NCBI GenBank assembly: GCA_036154955.1
Contig: JAYZWL010000149.1
Location: 50,703-114,702, forward strand
DNA length: 64,000 bases
Direction: 5' to 3'
From: Albimonas sp036154955
Lineage (GTDB): Bacteria; Pseudomonadota; Alphaproteobacteria; Rhodobacterales; Rhodobacteraceae
Part shown: piece by piece, positions 37,491-46,681 of the stretch
How the letters are laid out: the number at the start of each line of letters is the position of its first letter
Numbering within the stretch: position 1 is the stretch's first letter
The notes under the pieces: generated by a model
The model's database searches: none
Told to the model about the DNA's origin: nothing
What the model saw: only the letters and a program-made list of their open reading frames with translations
Translations under genes and position numbers: made by a program

Positions 37491-39077
37491 ATGACCGCGA
37501 CCACCGAGCCCGCCCCGACCTTCCGGGACGACGAGAAACATCCCGCGGTCTGGGCCGCGAAGACCCCCGACCGCCCGGCGATCATCGACGCCCGCGACGG
37601 CTCGGTCATCACCTACGCGCAGTATGAGGCGCGCTCCAACCGCGTCGCCCACCTGATGCGCGCCGCGGGCCTGAAGCCCGGCGACCACATGGCGGTGTTT
37701 CTGGAGAACCGGCCCGACTATTCGCTGCTGGTCTGGGGCGCGTGGCGGGCCGGGCTGCGGGTCACCGCCATCCCCACCCATCTGACGCCGGAGGAGATCG
37801 ACTACATCCTCGGCGATTGCGGCGCGCGTCTGCTGATCACCTCCGCCGCCAAGGCCGACGTGGCCACGAAGCTGGAGGCGAAGGGCGTGCCGGTCGCGGC
37901 GCGGTTCATGGTCGACGGCGCCTCGCCCGGCTTCACGCCGCTGGAGGACGCGCTGGCCGCCCTGCCCGACACCCGGATCCCGGACGAGGTCGAGGGCATC
38001 GAGATGCTCTATTCCTCCGGCACCACCGGCCGGCCCAAGGGCGTGCTCAAGCCGCTGCCGCCGGAGCCTTTCGGCACGCCGTCCCGTGGCTTCCTGATGG
38101 CCGCCGGGCGCTGGGGCTTCGACGAGAACACCGTCTGGCTGCATCCCTCGCCGATGTATCACGCGGCCCCGCTGGGCTACGCGCTGCGGGTGATCCGCTT
38201 CGGCGGGACCATCATCTCCGTCCCCCGCTTCGACCCCGAGCAGTGCCTCGCCCTGATCGAGAAGCACCGGGTGACCCATTCGCAATGGGTCCCCACCCAT
38301 TTCGTGCGCCTGCTGCGATTGCCCGAGGAGGTGCGCGCGAAATACGACGTCAGCTCGCTGAAATCCGCGATCCATGCCGCCGCCCCCTGCCCGGTCGAGG
38401 TCAAGAAGGCGATGATCGCCTGGTGGGGCCCGGTGATCGACGAATATTACGCGGGGTCCGAGGGCAACGGGATGACCACCATCTCGTCCGAGGAATACCT
38501 GAAGAAGCCGGGCTCGGTCGGCCGGGCGCTGATCGGCAAGGTCCGGATCTGCGGCGACGACGGCGAGGAGTTGCCCGTCGGCGAGGAAGGCGTGATCTAC
38601 TATTCCGACAACCCGGTCTTCGAATATCACAACGACCCGGTGAAGACCGCCGAGAGCCGCAACGCCAAGGGCTGGAGCACGCTGGGCGACGTGGGCTATC
38701 TCGACGCGGACGGCTACCTGTTCCTCACCGACCGGCGCAGCTTCATGATCGTCTCGGGCGGGGTGAACATCTACCCGGCGGAGGTCGAGAACCTGCTGAT
38801 CTCCTGCCCCGGCGTCGGCGACGTGGCGGTGATCGGCGTGCCCAACGACGAGTTCGGCGAGGAGGTCAAGGCGGTGGTGGAGCCGGTGAACCCCGAGGCC
38901 GCGGGCCCGGAACTGGCCGCCGAGATCATCGAATGGTGCCGGGCGCGGCTGAGCCACGTGAAATGCCCCCGCTCGGTGGACTTCGTGGACAAGCTGCCCC
39001 GGGGCGACAACGGCAAGCTCTACAAGCGCCAGATCCGCGACGCCTACTGGGAAGGCCGCGGCCGCCGCATCGCCTGA
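37491..39077 (+). CDS. Acyl-CoA synthetase (AMP-forming)
   Basis: A class I adenylating ligase of 528 residues. YSSGTTGRPKG is the P-loop motif. Later motifs are DEYYAGSEGNG, YLFLTDRRSFMIVSGGVNIYP and PRGDNGKLYKRQ with the catalytic lysine. GGGGAGGAG precedes the ATG at 37491. Open frame before it overlaps the GntR gene and is not used. It should activate the acid brought in by the TRAP carrier. It is only distantly similar to the ligase at 12686. Confidence 0.92.
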   Translation: MTATTEPAPTFRDDEKHPAVWAAKTPDRPAIIDARDGSVITYAQYEARSNRVAHLMRAAGLKPGDHMAVFLENRPDYSLLVWGAWRAGLRVTAIPTHLTPEEIDYILGDCGARLLITSAAKADVATKLEAKGVPVAARFMVDGASPGFTPLEDALAALPDTRIPDEVEGIEMLYSSGTTGRPKGVLKPLPPEPFGTPSRGFLMAAGRWGFDENTVWLHPSPMYHAAPLGYALRVIRFGGTIISVPRFDPEQCLALIEKHRVTHSQWVPTHFVRLLRLPEEVRAKYDVSSLKSAIHAAAPCPVEVKKAMIAWWGPVIDEYYAGSEGNGMTTISSEEYLKKPGSVGRALIGKVRICGDDGEELPVGEEGVIYYSDNPVFEYHNDPVKTAESRNAKGWSTLGDVGYLDADGYLFLTDRRSFMIVSGGVNIYPAEVENLLISCPGVGDVAVIGVPNDEFGEEVKAVVEPVNPEAAGPELAAEIIEWCRARLSHVKCPRSVDFVDKLPRGDNGKLYKRQIRDAYWEGRGRRIA

Positions 39078-39467
39078 GGCCTCCGTCCGGGGCTTCCGCC
39101 CGGCGCCTCCGAACACGGCCCGGGCCACGACGCGGAACGATGGGGCGAGGCGACGGTGCGATCCTCGCCCCCCTCTCGGCGCGCCGCGGGCGCCCGGGTG
39201 CGACCCGTGCGACAGTCCCCGCGGCGCCATCGTCCCCGGACCTCCGCTGCGGGGCCCGGGGCGCCGCGACGACCTGCGCGCGGGCGGCTCCGTTCCGCCC
39301 GCGGCGCAGCGCGGCCGGGGCGCCGGCGGGACCGTCTCCGACCCGCCGCGCCCTCCGCCTACGACCAAGGTCCGATTGATCGCCGCCGCCGTCCTGCGAT
39401 GCTTCCCGAAGGCCCGGAGAGGCCGGGCGGCGACGCTATCCCCACGATCCAAGCGGAGGAACACAAC
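39078..39467. other. 390-base region upstream of pqqA
   Basis: No gene is visible. The first 270 bases are GC-rich and featureless. The last 110 contain the motif CGACCAAGGTC (39362-39372) and a good ribosome-binding site (GGAGGA) for pqqA, so the pqq promoter probably lies here. Confidence 0.6.
39362..39372 (+). promoter_or_regulatory. Shared motif ahead of pqqA (candidate LuxR-type box)
   Basis: CCTA-CGACC-AA-GGTC (39358-39372) lies 95 bases before pqqA. The same CCTACGACC-NN-GGTC occurs ahead of coxG at 56267, and variants occur ahead of the alcohol dehydrogenase and the cytochrome. Its imperfect dyad fits a dimeric response regulator. Confidence 0.55.
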
Positions 39468-39566
39468 ATGGCCTGGACCACCCCCGAACTGCACGAATTC
39501 GCCTGCGGCATGGAGATCAACATGTATTTCCCCGCCGAGGACGAGCGCGACCAGGACCTGTTCTGA
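39468..39566 (+). CDS. pqqA: PQQ precursor peptide
   Basis: A 32-residue peptide, the ribosomal precursor of the cofactor PQQ. The cross-linked residues E16 and Y20 are present in MEINMYFPAEDE, the conserved core. The length is normal for PqqA. GGAGGA lies eight bases before the ATG. It is the first gene of pqqABCDE. A longer frame upstream is not coding. A separate peptidase (PqqF/G) is not visible in this window. Confidence 0.97.
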   Translation: MAWTTPELHEFACGMEINMYFPAEDERDQDLF

Positions 39567-39612
39567 TCGCGCCGCCGCGCGCGCCGGGGGCCTTTCCCGT
39601 GTCTCCTCTCCC

Positions 39613-40503
39613 GTGAAGGTCATCCTCCTCGGCGCCGCGGCGGGCGGCGGCCTGCCCCAATGGAACTGCGGCTGCGCCAATTGCGAAGCCGCCCGCTCCG
39701 GCCGCCTTCCGCCGCTCACCCAGTCCTCGCTCGCCGTCACCGCCGGCGGCGGGGACTGGGCCCTGATCAACGCCTCGCCCGATATCGGCGCGCAGCTTCT
39801 GGCCACGCCCGCGCTGCACCCGACCGGGCCGCGCCGCTCGCCGCTCAGGGCCGTGCTGCTGACCAACGGCGACATCGACCATGTGGGCGGCCTGCTCACC
39901 CTGCGCGAGAAGCAGCCCTTCGACCTGCGCATGACCGGGGAGATCGCCGACGTGCTGGCCGCCAACCCGATCTTCGGCGCGCTGGACCCCGCCCTGGTCC
40001 GCCGTCTGCCCGTGGCGCTCGACGCGCCCTTCCCGCTGCTGCCCGGCCTGACCGCGACGCTGTTCGCCGCGCCGGGCAAGGTCCCGCTCTATCTGGAGGG
40101 CGAGACGGTGGAGACGGCGGCGGAGGGCGAGCAGACCGTGGGCGTGGTCCTGGACGACGGCGCCTCCCGCACGGTGATCCTGCCCGGCTGCGCCCGCATG
40201 ACCCCGGCGCTGGCGCAGCGGATCGAGGGCGCGGACCTGCTGTTCTTCGACGGCACGCTTTGGGCGGACGACGAGATGATCCGGCTCGGCCTCGGGGCCA
40301 AGACCGGGGCGCGCATGGGGCATATGAGCATGTCGGGCCCCGACGGCTCCATCGCCGCGCTGACCGGGGTCCGGATCGGGACGCGGGTCTTCACGCATAT
40401 CAACAACAGCAACCCCGCCCTCGTCCCCGACGGGCCGGAGCGGGCCGAGGCCGAGGCCGCCGGCTGGATCGTCGGGCGGGACGGTATGGAGTTCGAGACA
40501 TGA
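39613..40503 (+). CDS. pqqB: PQQ biosynthesis protein B (metallo-hydrolase fold)
   Basis: A metallo-beta-lactamase-fold protein of 296 residues, thought to oxygenate the tyrosine of the cross-linked PQQ precursor. The start is GTG at 39613, giving the family N terminus (M)KVILLGAAAGGGLPQWNCGC. TNGDIDHVGGLL holds the metal-binding residues. It lies 46 bases after pqqA, and its stop overlaps the pqqC start (ATGA). No good Shine-Dalgarno is visible, so a coupled mechanism is possible. Confidence 0.94.
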   Translation: MKVILLGAAAGGGLPQWNCGCANCEAARSGRLPPLTQSSLAVTAGGGDWALINASPDIGAQLLATPALHPTGPRRSPLRAVLLTNGDIDHVGGLLTLREKQPFDLRMTGEIADVLAANPIFGALDPALVRRLPVALDAPFPLLPGLTATLFAAPGKVPLYLEGETVETAAEGEQTVGVVLDDGASRTVILPGCARMTPALAQRIEGADLLFFDGTLWADDEMIRLGLGAKTGARMGHMSMSGPDGSIAALTGVRIGTRVFTHINNSNPALVPDGPERAEAEAAGWIVGRDGMEFET

Positions 40504-41273
40504 AGGACGCGACGCCGGACGCGCCCGCCGCCGCCCCGCACGCGGCCCTGGACCGCGCGGGCTTCGAGGCCCGCCTGCGCGCCATCGGCGCCGCGCGCTA
40601 CCATGACCGCCACCCGTTCCATCACCGCCTGCATGGCGGCGACTGCACGCCGGACGAGGTGCGGGCCTGGGTGATCAACCGCTATTACTACCAGTCCCGC
40701 ATTCCGATGAAGGACGCGGCCTTCATGTCGCGGGTGGAGAACCCCGACCTGCGCCGCGAATGGCGGAGCCGGATCGAGAACCACGACGGCGACGGTCCCG
40801 GCGACGGCGGCATCGCCCGCTGGCTGCGGCTGGCGGAGGCGGTGGGTCTGGACCCGGCCTATGTCGCCTCCGCCGACGGCGTGCTGCCCGCCACCCGCTT
40901 CGCGGTCGACGCCTATGTGCGCTTCGTGCGCGACATGCCGCTGCTCGACGCCATGGCCTCCTCCCTGACCGAGATGTTCGCGCCGAAGATCCACGAGGAC
41001 CGGATCGCCGGGCTGCTGCGCCACTACGATTTCGCCGACGACCGGGCGCTGTCCTATTTCCGCACCCGGCTGAAGGAGGCGCCGGCCGACGTGGCCTTCG
41101 GGCTCGGCTGGGTGCTGGACCATGCGCGCACCGTCGACCAGCAGGACGCCGCCGCCGCCGCGCTGACCTTCAAGACCGACGTGCTGTGGAGCCAGCTCGA
41201 CGCGCTCTGGGCCGCCTATGTCGAGGGGCGGATCCCGCCCGGCGCCTGGCGGCCGGGGGAGGGGCTGGCGTGA
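40500..41273 (+). CDS. pqqC: Pyrroloquinoline-quinone synthase
   Basis: Cofactorless oxidase that carries out the final ring closure and eight-electron oxidation to PQQ. It has 257 residues, of the TENA/heme-oxygenase-like helical fold. Conserved segments include YHDRHPFHHRLHGG, NRYYYQSRIPMKDAAFMSR and SLTEMFAPKIHEDR. The ATG at 40500 overlaps the pqqB stop. It is not fused to pqqD. Confidence 0.96.
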   Translation: MKDATPDAPAAAPHAALDRAGFEARLRAIGAARYHDRHPFHHRLHGGDCTPDEVRAWVINRYYYQSRIPMKDAAFMSRVENPDLRREWRSRIENHDGDGPGDGGIARWLRLAEAVGLDPAYVASADGVLPATRFAVDAYVRFVRDMPLLDAMASSLTEMFAPKIHEDRIAGLLRHYDFADDRALSYFRTRLKEAPADVAFGLGWVLDHARTVDQQDAAAAALTFKTDVLWSQLDALWAAYVEGRIPPGAWRPGEGLA

Positions 41274-41608
41274 GCGCGCCCGCCGCCGCCCAGGTTCCCG
41301 CCCCTGCACCAGCAGCACCGGCGCTCGCCCCCACCGCCCGGCCGCGATTGCTGCGCGGCGTGCGGGTGAAGCGGGACGCGGTGCGGGGCGTGCCGGTGCT
41401 GCTGGCGCCCGAGCGGGTGATCCGGCTCGACCCCATCGGCGCCGCGATCCTGGCGGAGGTCGACGGGACGCGCAGCTTCGCGGAGATCGTGACCGCCCTC
41501 GCCGCCCGCTTCGACGCGCCCCCCGCGCGCATCGAGGCGGATGCCGGCCGTTTCCTCGCCGCCCTCGTCGCCCGCCGCATGGCCGAGGCGCCCGAGGACC
41601 AGGCATGA
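41270..41608 (+). CDS. pqqD: PQQ biosynthesis peptide chaperone D
   Basis: A small chaperone (112 residues) that binds PqqA and presents it to PqqE. The start is GTG at 41270, overlapping the pqqC stop. The conserved region begins near residue 23 (RPRLLRGVRVKRD) and includes APERVIRLDPIGAAIL. It ends in a helical segment (FDAPPARIEADAGRFLAAL). The first 22 residues are an Ala/Pro-rich extension not usual for PqqD. The stop overlaps the pqqE start (ATGA). Confidence 0.93.
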   Translation: MSAPAAAQVPAPAPAAPALAPTARPRLLRGVRVKRDAVRGVPVLLAPERVIRLDPIGAAILAEVDGTRSFAEIVTALAARFDAPPARIEADAGRFLAALVARRMAEAPEDQA

Positions 41609-42723
41609 GCGCCGCGCCCGACATGCCGTCCGCGCGCCCCGCCCCCGCGCCCCCGCTGGCGATGCTGGCCGAGCTGACCCATCGCTGCCCGCTCGCCTGT
41701 CCCTATTGCTCCAACCCGCTGGAGCTGACCGCGCGGGCGGGCGAGCTTTCCACCGCGCGATGGGCCGACATCTTCGCCCAGGCCGCGGCGCTGGGCGTGC
41801 TGCAACTGCATCTCTCGGGCGGGGAGCCGCTGTCGCGCCGCGACCTGGAGGATCTCGTGCGCGCCGCGCGGGACGCGGATCTCTACGTCAACCTCATCAC
41901 CTCGGGCATCGGGCTGACCGAACGGCGGCTGGACGCGCTGGAGGCGGCGGGGCTCGACCATGTGCAGCTGTCCCTGCAGGGCGTGGACGCCGAAAGCGCC
42001 GACGAGATCGGCGGCTATCGCGGCGGTTACGCGCGCAAGCGGCAGGCGGCGGAGTGGATCGCGGCGCGGGGGATCCCGCTGACGCTGAACGCGGTGATGC
42101 ACCGCCGCAATCTCGACCGGCTGGAGGAGACCGTCGCGCTCGCCGAAGCCATGGGCGCGCGCCGGCTGGAGGTGGCGACCGTGCAGTTCCACGGCTGGGC
42201 CGCGAAGAACCGCGGCGCGCTGATGCCGACGCGGGATCAGGCGAAGCGGGCGGGAGAGGTGGTGGCGGCGGCGCGGGCGCGGCTCTCGGGCCGGCTGGTC
42301 ATCGACTACGTGCCCGCGGACCACCACGCGGATTATCCCAAGGCCTGCATGGGGGGCTGGGGCTCGACCGGACTGAACGTGACGCCGGACGGGACCGTGC
42401 TGCCCTGCCACGCGGCGCAGACCATCCCGGGGCTGGTCTTCGACAACGCCGCCCGCCGCCCGCTGGCCGAGATCTGGCGCGAGGGCGCGGCCTTTCAGGC
42501 CTATCGCGGCGAGGACTGGATGCAGGAGCCCTGCCGGTCCTGCGACCGGCGTGGACGGGATTTCGGCGGCTGCCGCTGCCAGGCGATGGCGCTGGCCGGC
42601 GACCCGGCCGCGACCGATCCGGTCTGCGTGAAGTCCCCCCACCGCGCCGCGCTGGTCGCGGCGGCGGAGCGGGACGCGGCGGATGAAAGCGCGGCGCTGA
42701 CCTGGCGCGCCGCCGCCGGCTGA
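41605..42723 (+). CDS. pqqE: PqqA peptide cyclase, radical SAM
   Basis: Forms the Glu-Tyr carbon-carbon cross-link in PqqA. It has 372 residues. The radical-SAM cluster motif is C28-x3-C32-x2-C35 in RCPLACPYCSNP. The SPASM-type auxiliary cysteines lie near the C terminus (KACMGGWG, LPCHAAQ, EPCRSCDRRGRDFGGCRC). The ATG overlaps the pqqD stop. It is the last gene of pqqABCDE. A 302-base featureless gap then separates it from the convergent kinase gene. Confidence 0.95.
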   Translation: MSAAPDMPSARPAPAPPLAMLAELTHRCPLACPYCSNPLELTARAGELSTARWADIFAQAAALGVLQLHLSGGEPLSRRDLEDLVRAARDADLYVNLITSGIGLTERRLDALEAAGLDHVQLSLQGVDAESADEIGGYRGGYARKRQAAEWIAARGIPLTLNAVMHRRNLDRLEETVALAEAMGARRLEVATVQFHGWAAKNRGALMPTRDQAKRAGEVVAAARARLSGRLVIDYVPADHHADYPKACMGGWGSTGLNVTPDGTVLPCHAAQTIPGLVFDNAARRPLAEIWREGAAFQAYRGEDWMQEPCRSCDRRGRDFGGCRCQAMALAGDPAATDPVCVKSPHRAALVAAAERDAADESAALTWRAAAG

Positions 42724-43025
42724 GCGTTCGTCCGGCGCGGAGACCTTCCGCGGGGCCCCTTCGGCCCGGAAACCGCTCCCGGACCCCGCGCAAGGCGCCG
42801 CGGCCCGGTCCCGCCGATGGCGCCCGCCCGCCCGCGGCGCACGGAGGCGATGGCGCAGGTTGGACGGGCGCAGGCGGGGGCCCCCCTCCCCGATCTTCGG
42901 ACCCTCGGGGGCCGGAGACCGTCCGGCCGGGCGCCCCGCCGGGACGCGCCGCCGGCGGGACCGGACCGCCAGGCGCCCGGGCCGTCGCGGCGCCCGCGTT
43001 CCGCGCGGCCCGCCCTCTTCGCTTC
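42724..43025. other. 302-base gap between convergent pqqE and kinase genes
   Basis: GC-rich DNA without a plausible gene, ribosome-binding site or clear U-tailed terminator in either direction. Confidence 0.5.
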
Positions 43026-45338
43026 TCAGCGTCCGGGCGCGGCGGAGGCGAGCAGCAGGCCCAGCCGCTCCGGATCCACCGGTTTCTCCAGATAGGCCAG
43101 CCCCGCCGCCAGGCAGGCCGCGCGCAGGCCCGGGCTGCGGTCGGCGGACATGATCGCCGCCGGAATCCACCCGTAGCGCCCGCGCAGCCGCGCGATGCAG
43201 TCGAGCCCGTTGCGCCCGTCGTCCAGGTGATAGTCCACCAGCGCCACGTCCGGGGCGACCCCCACCTCGTCGAGCAGCGCCATCGCCTCGAATTCCGAGC
43301 CGACGTCGAAACAGGACACGTTCCAGCTTTCCAGCAGCGTGGTCATGGCGTGGCGCAGTTCGCGGTCGTTCTCCACCACCAGCGCGATCATCTCGTCCAG
43401 CGCCCGCGCCGGCGCGACGGGCGCCGCCCGCGCCTCGCCCCGCCCCTCGCCTCCGGGCTCGCAGCCCCGCGCGGCGGCCCGCGGCAGGGTCAGCAGGAAG
43501 CCCGCGCCCCGACCGGGCTCCGAGACCAGCTCCAGCCGGTGGCCCAGCAGCGCGCAGGCCCGCTCCACGATGGCGAGGCCGAGGCCCACCCCCTCCGACA
43601 TCCGCCCCGGCCGGTCCAGCCGCTGGAACTCCTTGAAGATCACCTCGCGCTTGTCCGGCTCGATCCCCGGCCCGGTGTCCCAGACCTCCAGCCGCAGCCC
43701 GTCGCCGCGCCGCCGCGCGCCGACCAGCACCCGGCCCCGCTCGGTGTAGCGCACGGCGTTGGCGATCAGGTTCTGCAGCACCCGGCGCAGATGCGAGGGG
43801 TCGCTGTCCACATGGGCCGCGCAGTCCATCACCCGAAGCTCCAGCCCCCGCGCGCGGGCCAGCGGCTCGAACTCCTCGCGCAGGGGGCGGAGGATGCGGT
43901 TGACCGGGAACACCGATCGCTCCACCGCCGCCTGCCCGCTGTCCAGCCGCGAGATGTCGAGCAGCGACGCCAGGATCCCCTCGACCGAGTTCAGCGCGTT
44001 GGCCGCCCGCCCCGCCACCTGCCGCGGCCCGTCGTCGAGATCCATCGCCGACAGCGAGGCGAGGAACAGCTTGGCCGCCGACAGGGGTTGCAGCAGATCG
44101 TGCGAGGCCGCGGCCACGAAGCGGGACTTGGAGGCGTTGGCCCGCTCCGCCTCCGCCAGCGCGTCGGCGAGCGCGAGGGTGCGTTCCTCCACCCGGGCCT
44201 CCAGCGTCTCGTTGGCGCGCCGGATGGCGGCGACGGCGGCGCGTTCGGCGGTGACGTCGGTGAAGGAGATCACGAAGCCCGCGTCCGGCATCTCCTGCGC
44301 GAAGACGTCGAGCGTGGTGAGGCCCCGGTGGCGGACCTCGGCGCGCAGCGCGGGCCGGCCGCGGCCGCGGGCCACCCAGTCGATCAGCCGCCGTTCCGCC
44401 CCCGGCGCCCAGGCGAGGTCCAGCGCGAAACGTTCGTAGAGCGTGGCGAAGCTGCGCCCGATGCGCAGGGTATGGGCGGGCGGGCCCAGCAATTCGCGCA
44501 GCCGGCGGTTCCAGCCGACCAGCAGGCCGCGGGCGTCGAAGATGCAGATGCCCTGATTGATATGGTCGAGCGTCGCGCGGATCAGCCGGGCCTGGTCGTC
44601 GAGCAGCCGCTCCCGCTCCGCCCGCTCCAGCCGGATCATGTCGGTGACGTCGGTCTGCAGGATGGCCGAGCCGCCGTCGGGGGTGCGGTATTCGTTGACC
44701 TGGATCCAGCGATCGCCGGCGAGGCGGACGTTGAACGAGGATTGCGGCTCCCGGTGCCGGCGCAGGCGGGTGTCGGCCCAGGCGGCGGGCGGCTCGCCCG
44801 GGGGCAGCGACAGGTGGGGGGAGCGGGAGATGGCGTCCACGTAGTCGGAAAAGCTCAGCCCCGGCCGCAGCGCCCGGCGGATGTCGGGCATGCCCAGCCC
44901 GAAGCGGGCGTTGAACATCACCAGCCGGTCTTCGGCGTCGAACAACGCGAAGCCCTCCTGCACCGCCTCGATGGCGTTGGCGAGGTCGGCGCGGGCCTTG
45001 TCGGTGGCGGCGCGGGCGAGGCCCAGCCGGGCGTTGGTCTCGTTGAGCAGGGCCAGCGTCTGCTCCAGCTCGGTGGTGCGGGCGCGCACCTCCTCCTCCA
45101 GCGTCAGGGCGCGCTGGAACTGGGCGTAGGCGGCGCCGTCGGGGGAAGCGGACAGCTCCACCCGCCGCATCAGCGCGGCGGCGATGCGGCGAAGCTTGGC
45201 CGCCTGGCGCTCCGGCGGTTCGGACGGGTCGGTGAGCCAGAGGGCGGCGGCGTCGGTCTCCTCCTCCGCCGCCGCCTCCGGCGCGGGCGCCGGTTCCGCG
45301 GCGGGGCCGGGCCGGGGATCCGGCGCGCCGCCCCTCAT
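43026..45338 (-). CDS. PAS-containing hybrid histidine kinase (NahK/ErcS'-like)
   Basis: A predicted soluble sensor kinase of 770 residues with no membrane segment. Order: Pro/Ala-rich start (1-30), coiled coil (about 70-125), PAS domains (about 125-235 and 250-365), coiled coil, and dimerisation domain with H413 in FVAAASHDLLQPLS. An ATPase domain (NLIANAVRYTE, DTGPGIEP, GVGLGLAI) and a C-terminal receiver with D702 in LVDYHLDDG follow. The start at 45338 overlaps the FIST gene stop. Frame upstream is a shadow. The layout matches NahK (ErcS') of Pseudomonas aeruginosa, encoded beside the FIST protein NosP and linked to exaA control. Confidence 0.9.
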   Translation of the reverse strand: MRGGAPDPRPGPAAEPAPAPEAAAEEETDAAALWLTDPSEPPERQAAKLRRIAAALMRRVELSASPDGAAYAQFQRALTLEEEVRARTTELEQTLALLNETNARLGLARAATDKARADLANAIEAVQEGFALFDAEDRLVMFNARFGLGMPDIRRALRPGLSFSDYVDAISRSPHLSLPPGEPPAAWADTRLRRHREPQSSFNVRLAGDRWIQVNEYRTPDGGSAILQTDVTDMIRLERAERERLLDDQARLIRATLDHINQGICIFDARGLLVGWNRRLRELLGPPAHTLRIGRSFATLYERFALDLAWAPGAERRLIDWVARGRGRPALRAEVRHRGLTTLDVFAQEMPDAGFVISFTDVTAERAAVAAIRRANETLEARVEERTLALADALAEAERANASKSRFVAAASHDLLQPLSAAKLFLASLSAMDLDDGPRQVAGRAANALNSVEGILASLLDISRLDSGQAAVERSVFPVNRILRPLREEFEPLARARGLELRVMDCAAHVDSDPSHLRRVLQNLIANAVRYTERGRVLVGARRRGDGLRLEVWDTGPGIEPDKREVIFKEFQRLDRPGRMSEGVGLGLAIVERACALLGHRLELVSEPGRGAGFLLTLPRAAARGCEPGGEGRGEARAAPVAPARALDEMIALVVENDRELRHAMTTLLESWNVSCFDVGSEFEAMALLDEVGVAPDVALVDYHLDDGRNGLDCIARLRGRYGWIPAAIMSADRSPGLRAACLAAGLAYLEKPVDPERLGLLLASAAPGR

Positions 45339-46681
45339 CGCGGTCCCCCGTGCGGAAGGGCCCCGTGCGGCTGGGCCCCGTGCGGCTGGGCGGGATCGGG
45401 CGCGTCCCGGCGCGGCGGAACCGGGCCTTCGGGGACGTAGATCGCCACTCCGGTCAGGGTCTGGTTGACATGGACCGAATTGAACTGCTCCCCGAAGGTG
45501 TTGAAGCCCACCACCTTGCCGGCGGAGAGGATGTCGGAGATGGCCCGCGCCGTCTGGCTCCGCTCCGCCGCAACCCGGCGCAGCACGCAGTCGCAGGCCA
45601 GCACGCCCGCCGGCGCCCCGTCCTCGGCCAGCGCCGCCAGCGCCTCGCGCAGGTTGGCCTCGGCGTCCATCGGCTCGGCCAGCGTCAGGACCAGCCCCTC
45701 GTCGATGGCCGAGAAGAAGGCGAGGTCGCCGTTCGGCTCCATCCGCCCGATGGCGCGCACATGGTGCCGGCCGCCGACCGAGACCATCACCGGATGTTCC
45801 GAGAAGATCAGCGGCGACAGCTGGTCGGGGTCGAGCCCGAGGATGCGGGCGTATTCGCGGGCCGCGGGTTCGGCGTTGATCTCCCGCACCAGCCGGCGTT
45901 CGGGATCGGCGCGGGTCACCACCATCTTGCGGGCGGTGGGGCGCAGGTTGTCGAAGTTGAACACCTTCACCCGGCAGGCGGTGCGCACCAGCGCCAGCAC
46001 CGCCGCGTCGGTATGGAACCGCCCCTCGTGCAGCACATAGGCCCGCCCGAAGATCAGCGCGTCGCCCGCGGAGCCGCCGAAGAGCGGCATGGAGCCCAGC
46101 GCCGCCCCCAGCGCGGCCACCAGCGGCTCTTCGCGCATCGACATGCCGTCCACCATCAGGAAGGCGAATTCGTCGGTCCATCGCGGCGCCTCGCGCGCGA
46201 GGTCGGCGCGCAGCGCGGCGGCGCTTTCGGTGGCCGCGGCCCGGCGGAAGGCGGCGAGGTCGGAGACGAAGCAGACCCGCGCCGCGAAATGCGACGCCGG
46301 CAGGCCGACGGCGACGATCTCGTTCTCCGCATAGCCGCCTTCGGAGATCTCGCCGGCGGTGGTGCAGCCGATGATATGCGCGCCGCCGAACGCCCCCGAC
46401 GCGGCCCGCGCCACGGCGTCCAGATCGGCGGAGGAGGAGACGAACAGCGCCACCAGCGCCATCGGCTCCCCCGACAGCGCGCCCGCGATGGCGTCTATGG
46501 CCGCGGCGGCGTTCTCGGCCGGCGCATGGGCGGCGACGAAGCCGGTGATGCGCGGATCGAGCCCGGCCCCGCGCGGCGCGCGCGCCTGCGCCTCCGCCTG
46601 ACCGTCCAACGGCGTCCTCTCCCTGCCGGGTCTCTGACGGACCCCTGATCGGGGTCGAAGGCTAGGAGACGCCGGACGCAT
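45335..46681 (-). CDS. FIST-domain sensor protein (NosP-like)
   Basis: A 448-residue protein with FIST_N (about 55-260) and FIST_C (about 260-415) domains. Visible pieces include SADLDAVARAASGAFGG, IIGCTTAGEISEGGYAENEI, FGGSAGDALIFGRAYV and VVGFNTFGEQF. FIST domains sense small ligands. NosP in Pseudomonas is a heme/nitric-oxide sensor encoded beside a kinase of this type. The heme ligand cannot be confirmed here. The first 40 residues are arginine/proline-rich, so a start later than the ATG at 46681 (for example a TTG near 46608) is possible. The ATG overlaps the LuxR gene end by 20 bases. Confidence 0.85.
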   Translation of the reverse strand: MRPASPSLRPRSGVRQRPGRERTPLDGQAEAQARAPRGAGLDPRITGFVAAHAPAENAAAAIDAIAGALSGEPMALVALFVSSSADLDAVARAASGAFGGAHIIGCTTAGEISEGGYAENEIVAVGLPASHFAARVCFVSDLAAFRRAAATESAAALRADLAREAPRWTDEFAFLMVDGMSMREEPLVAALGAALGSMPLFGGSAGDALIFGRAYVLHEGRFHTDAAVLALVRTACRVKVFNFDNLRPTARKMVVTRADPERRLVREINAEPAAREYARILGLDPDQLSPLIFSEHPVMVSVGGRHHVRAIGRMEPNGDLAFFSAIDEGLVLTLAEPMDAEANLREALAALAEDGAPAGVLACDCVLRRVAAERSQTARAISDILSAGKVVGFNTFGEQFNSVHVNQTLTGVAIYVPEGPVPPRRDAPDPAQPHGAQPHGALPHGGPR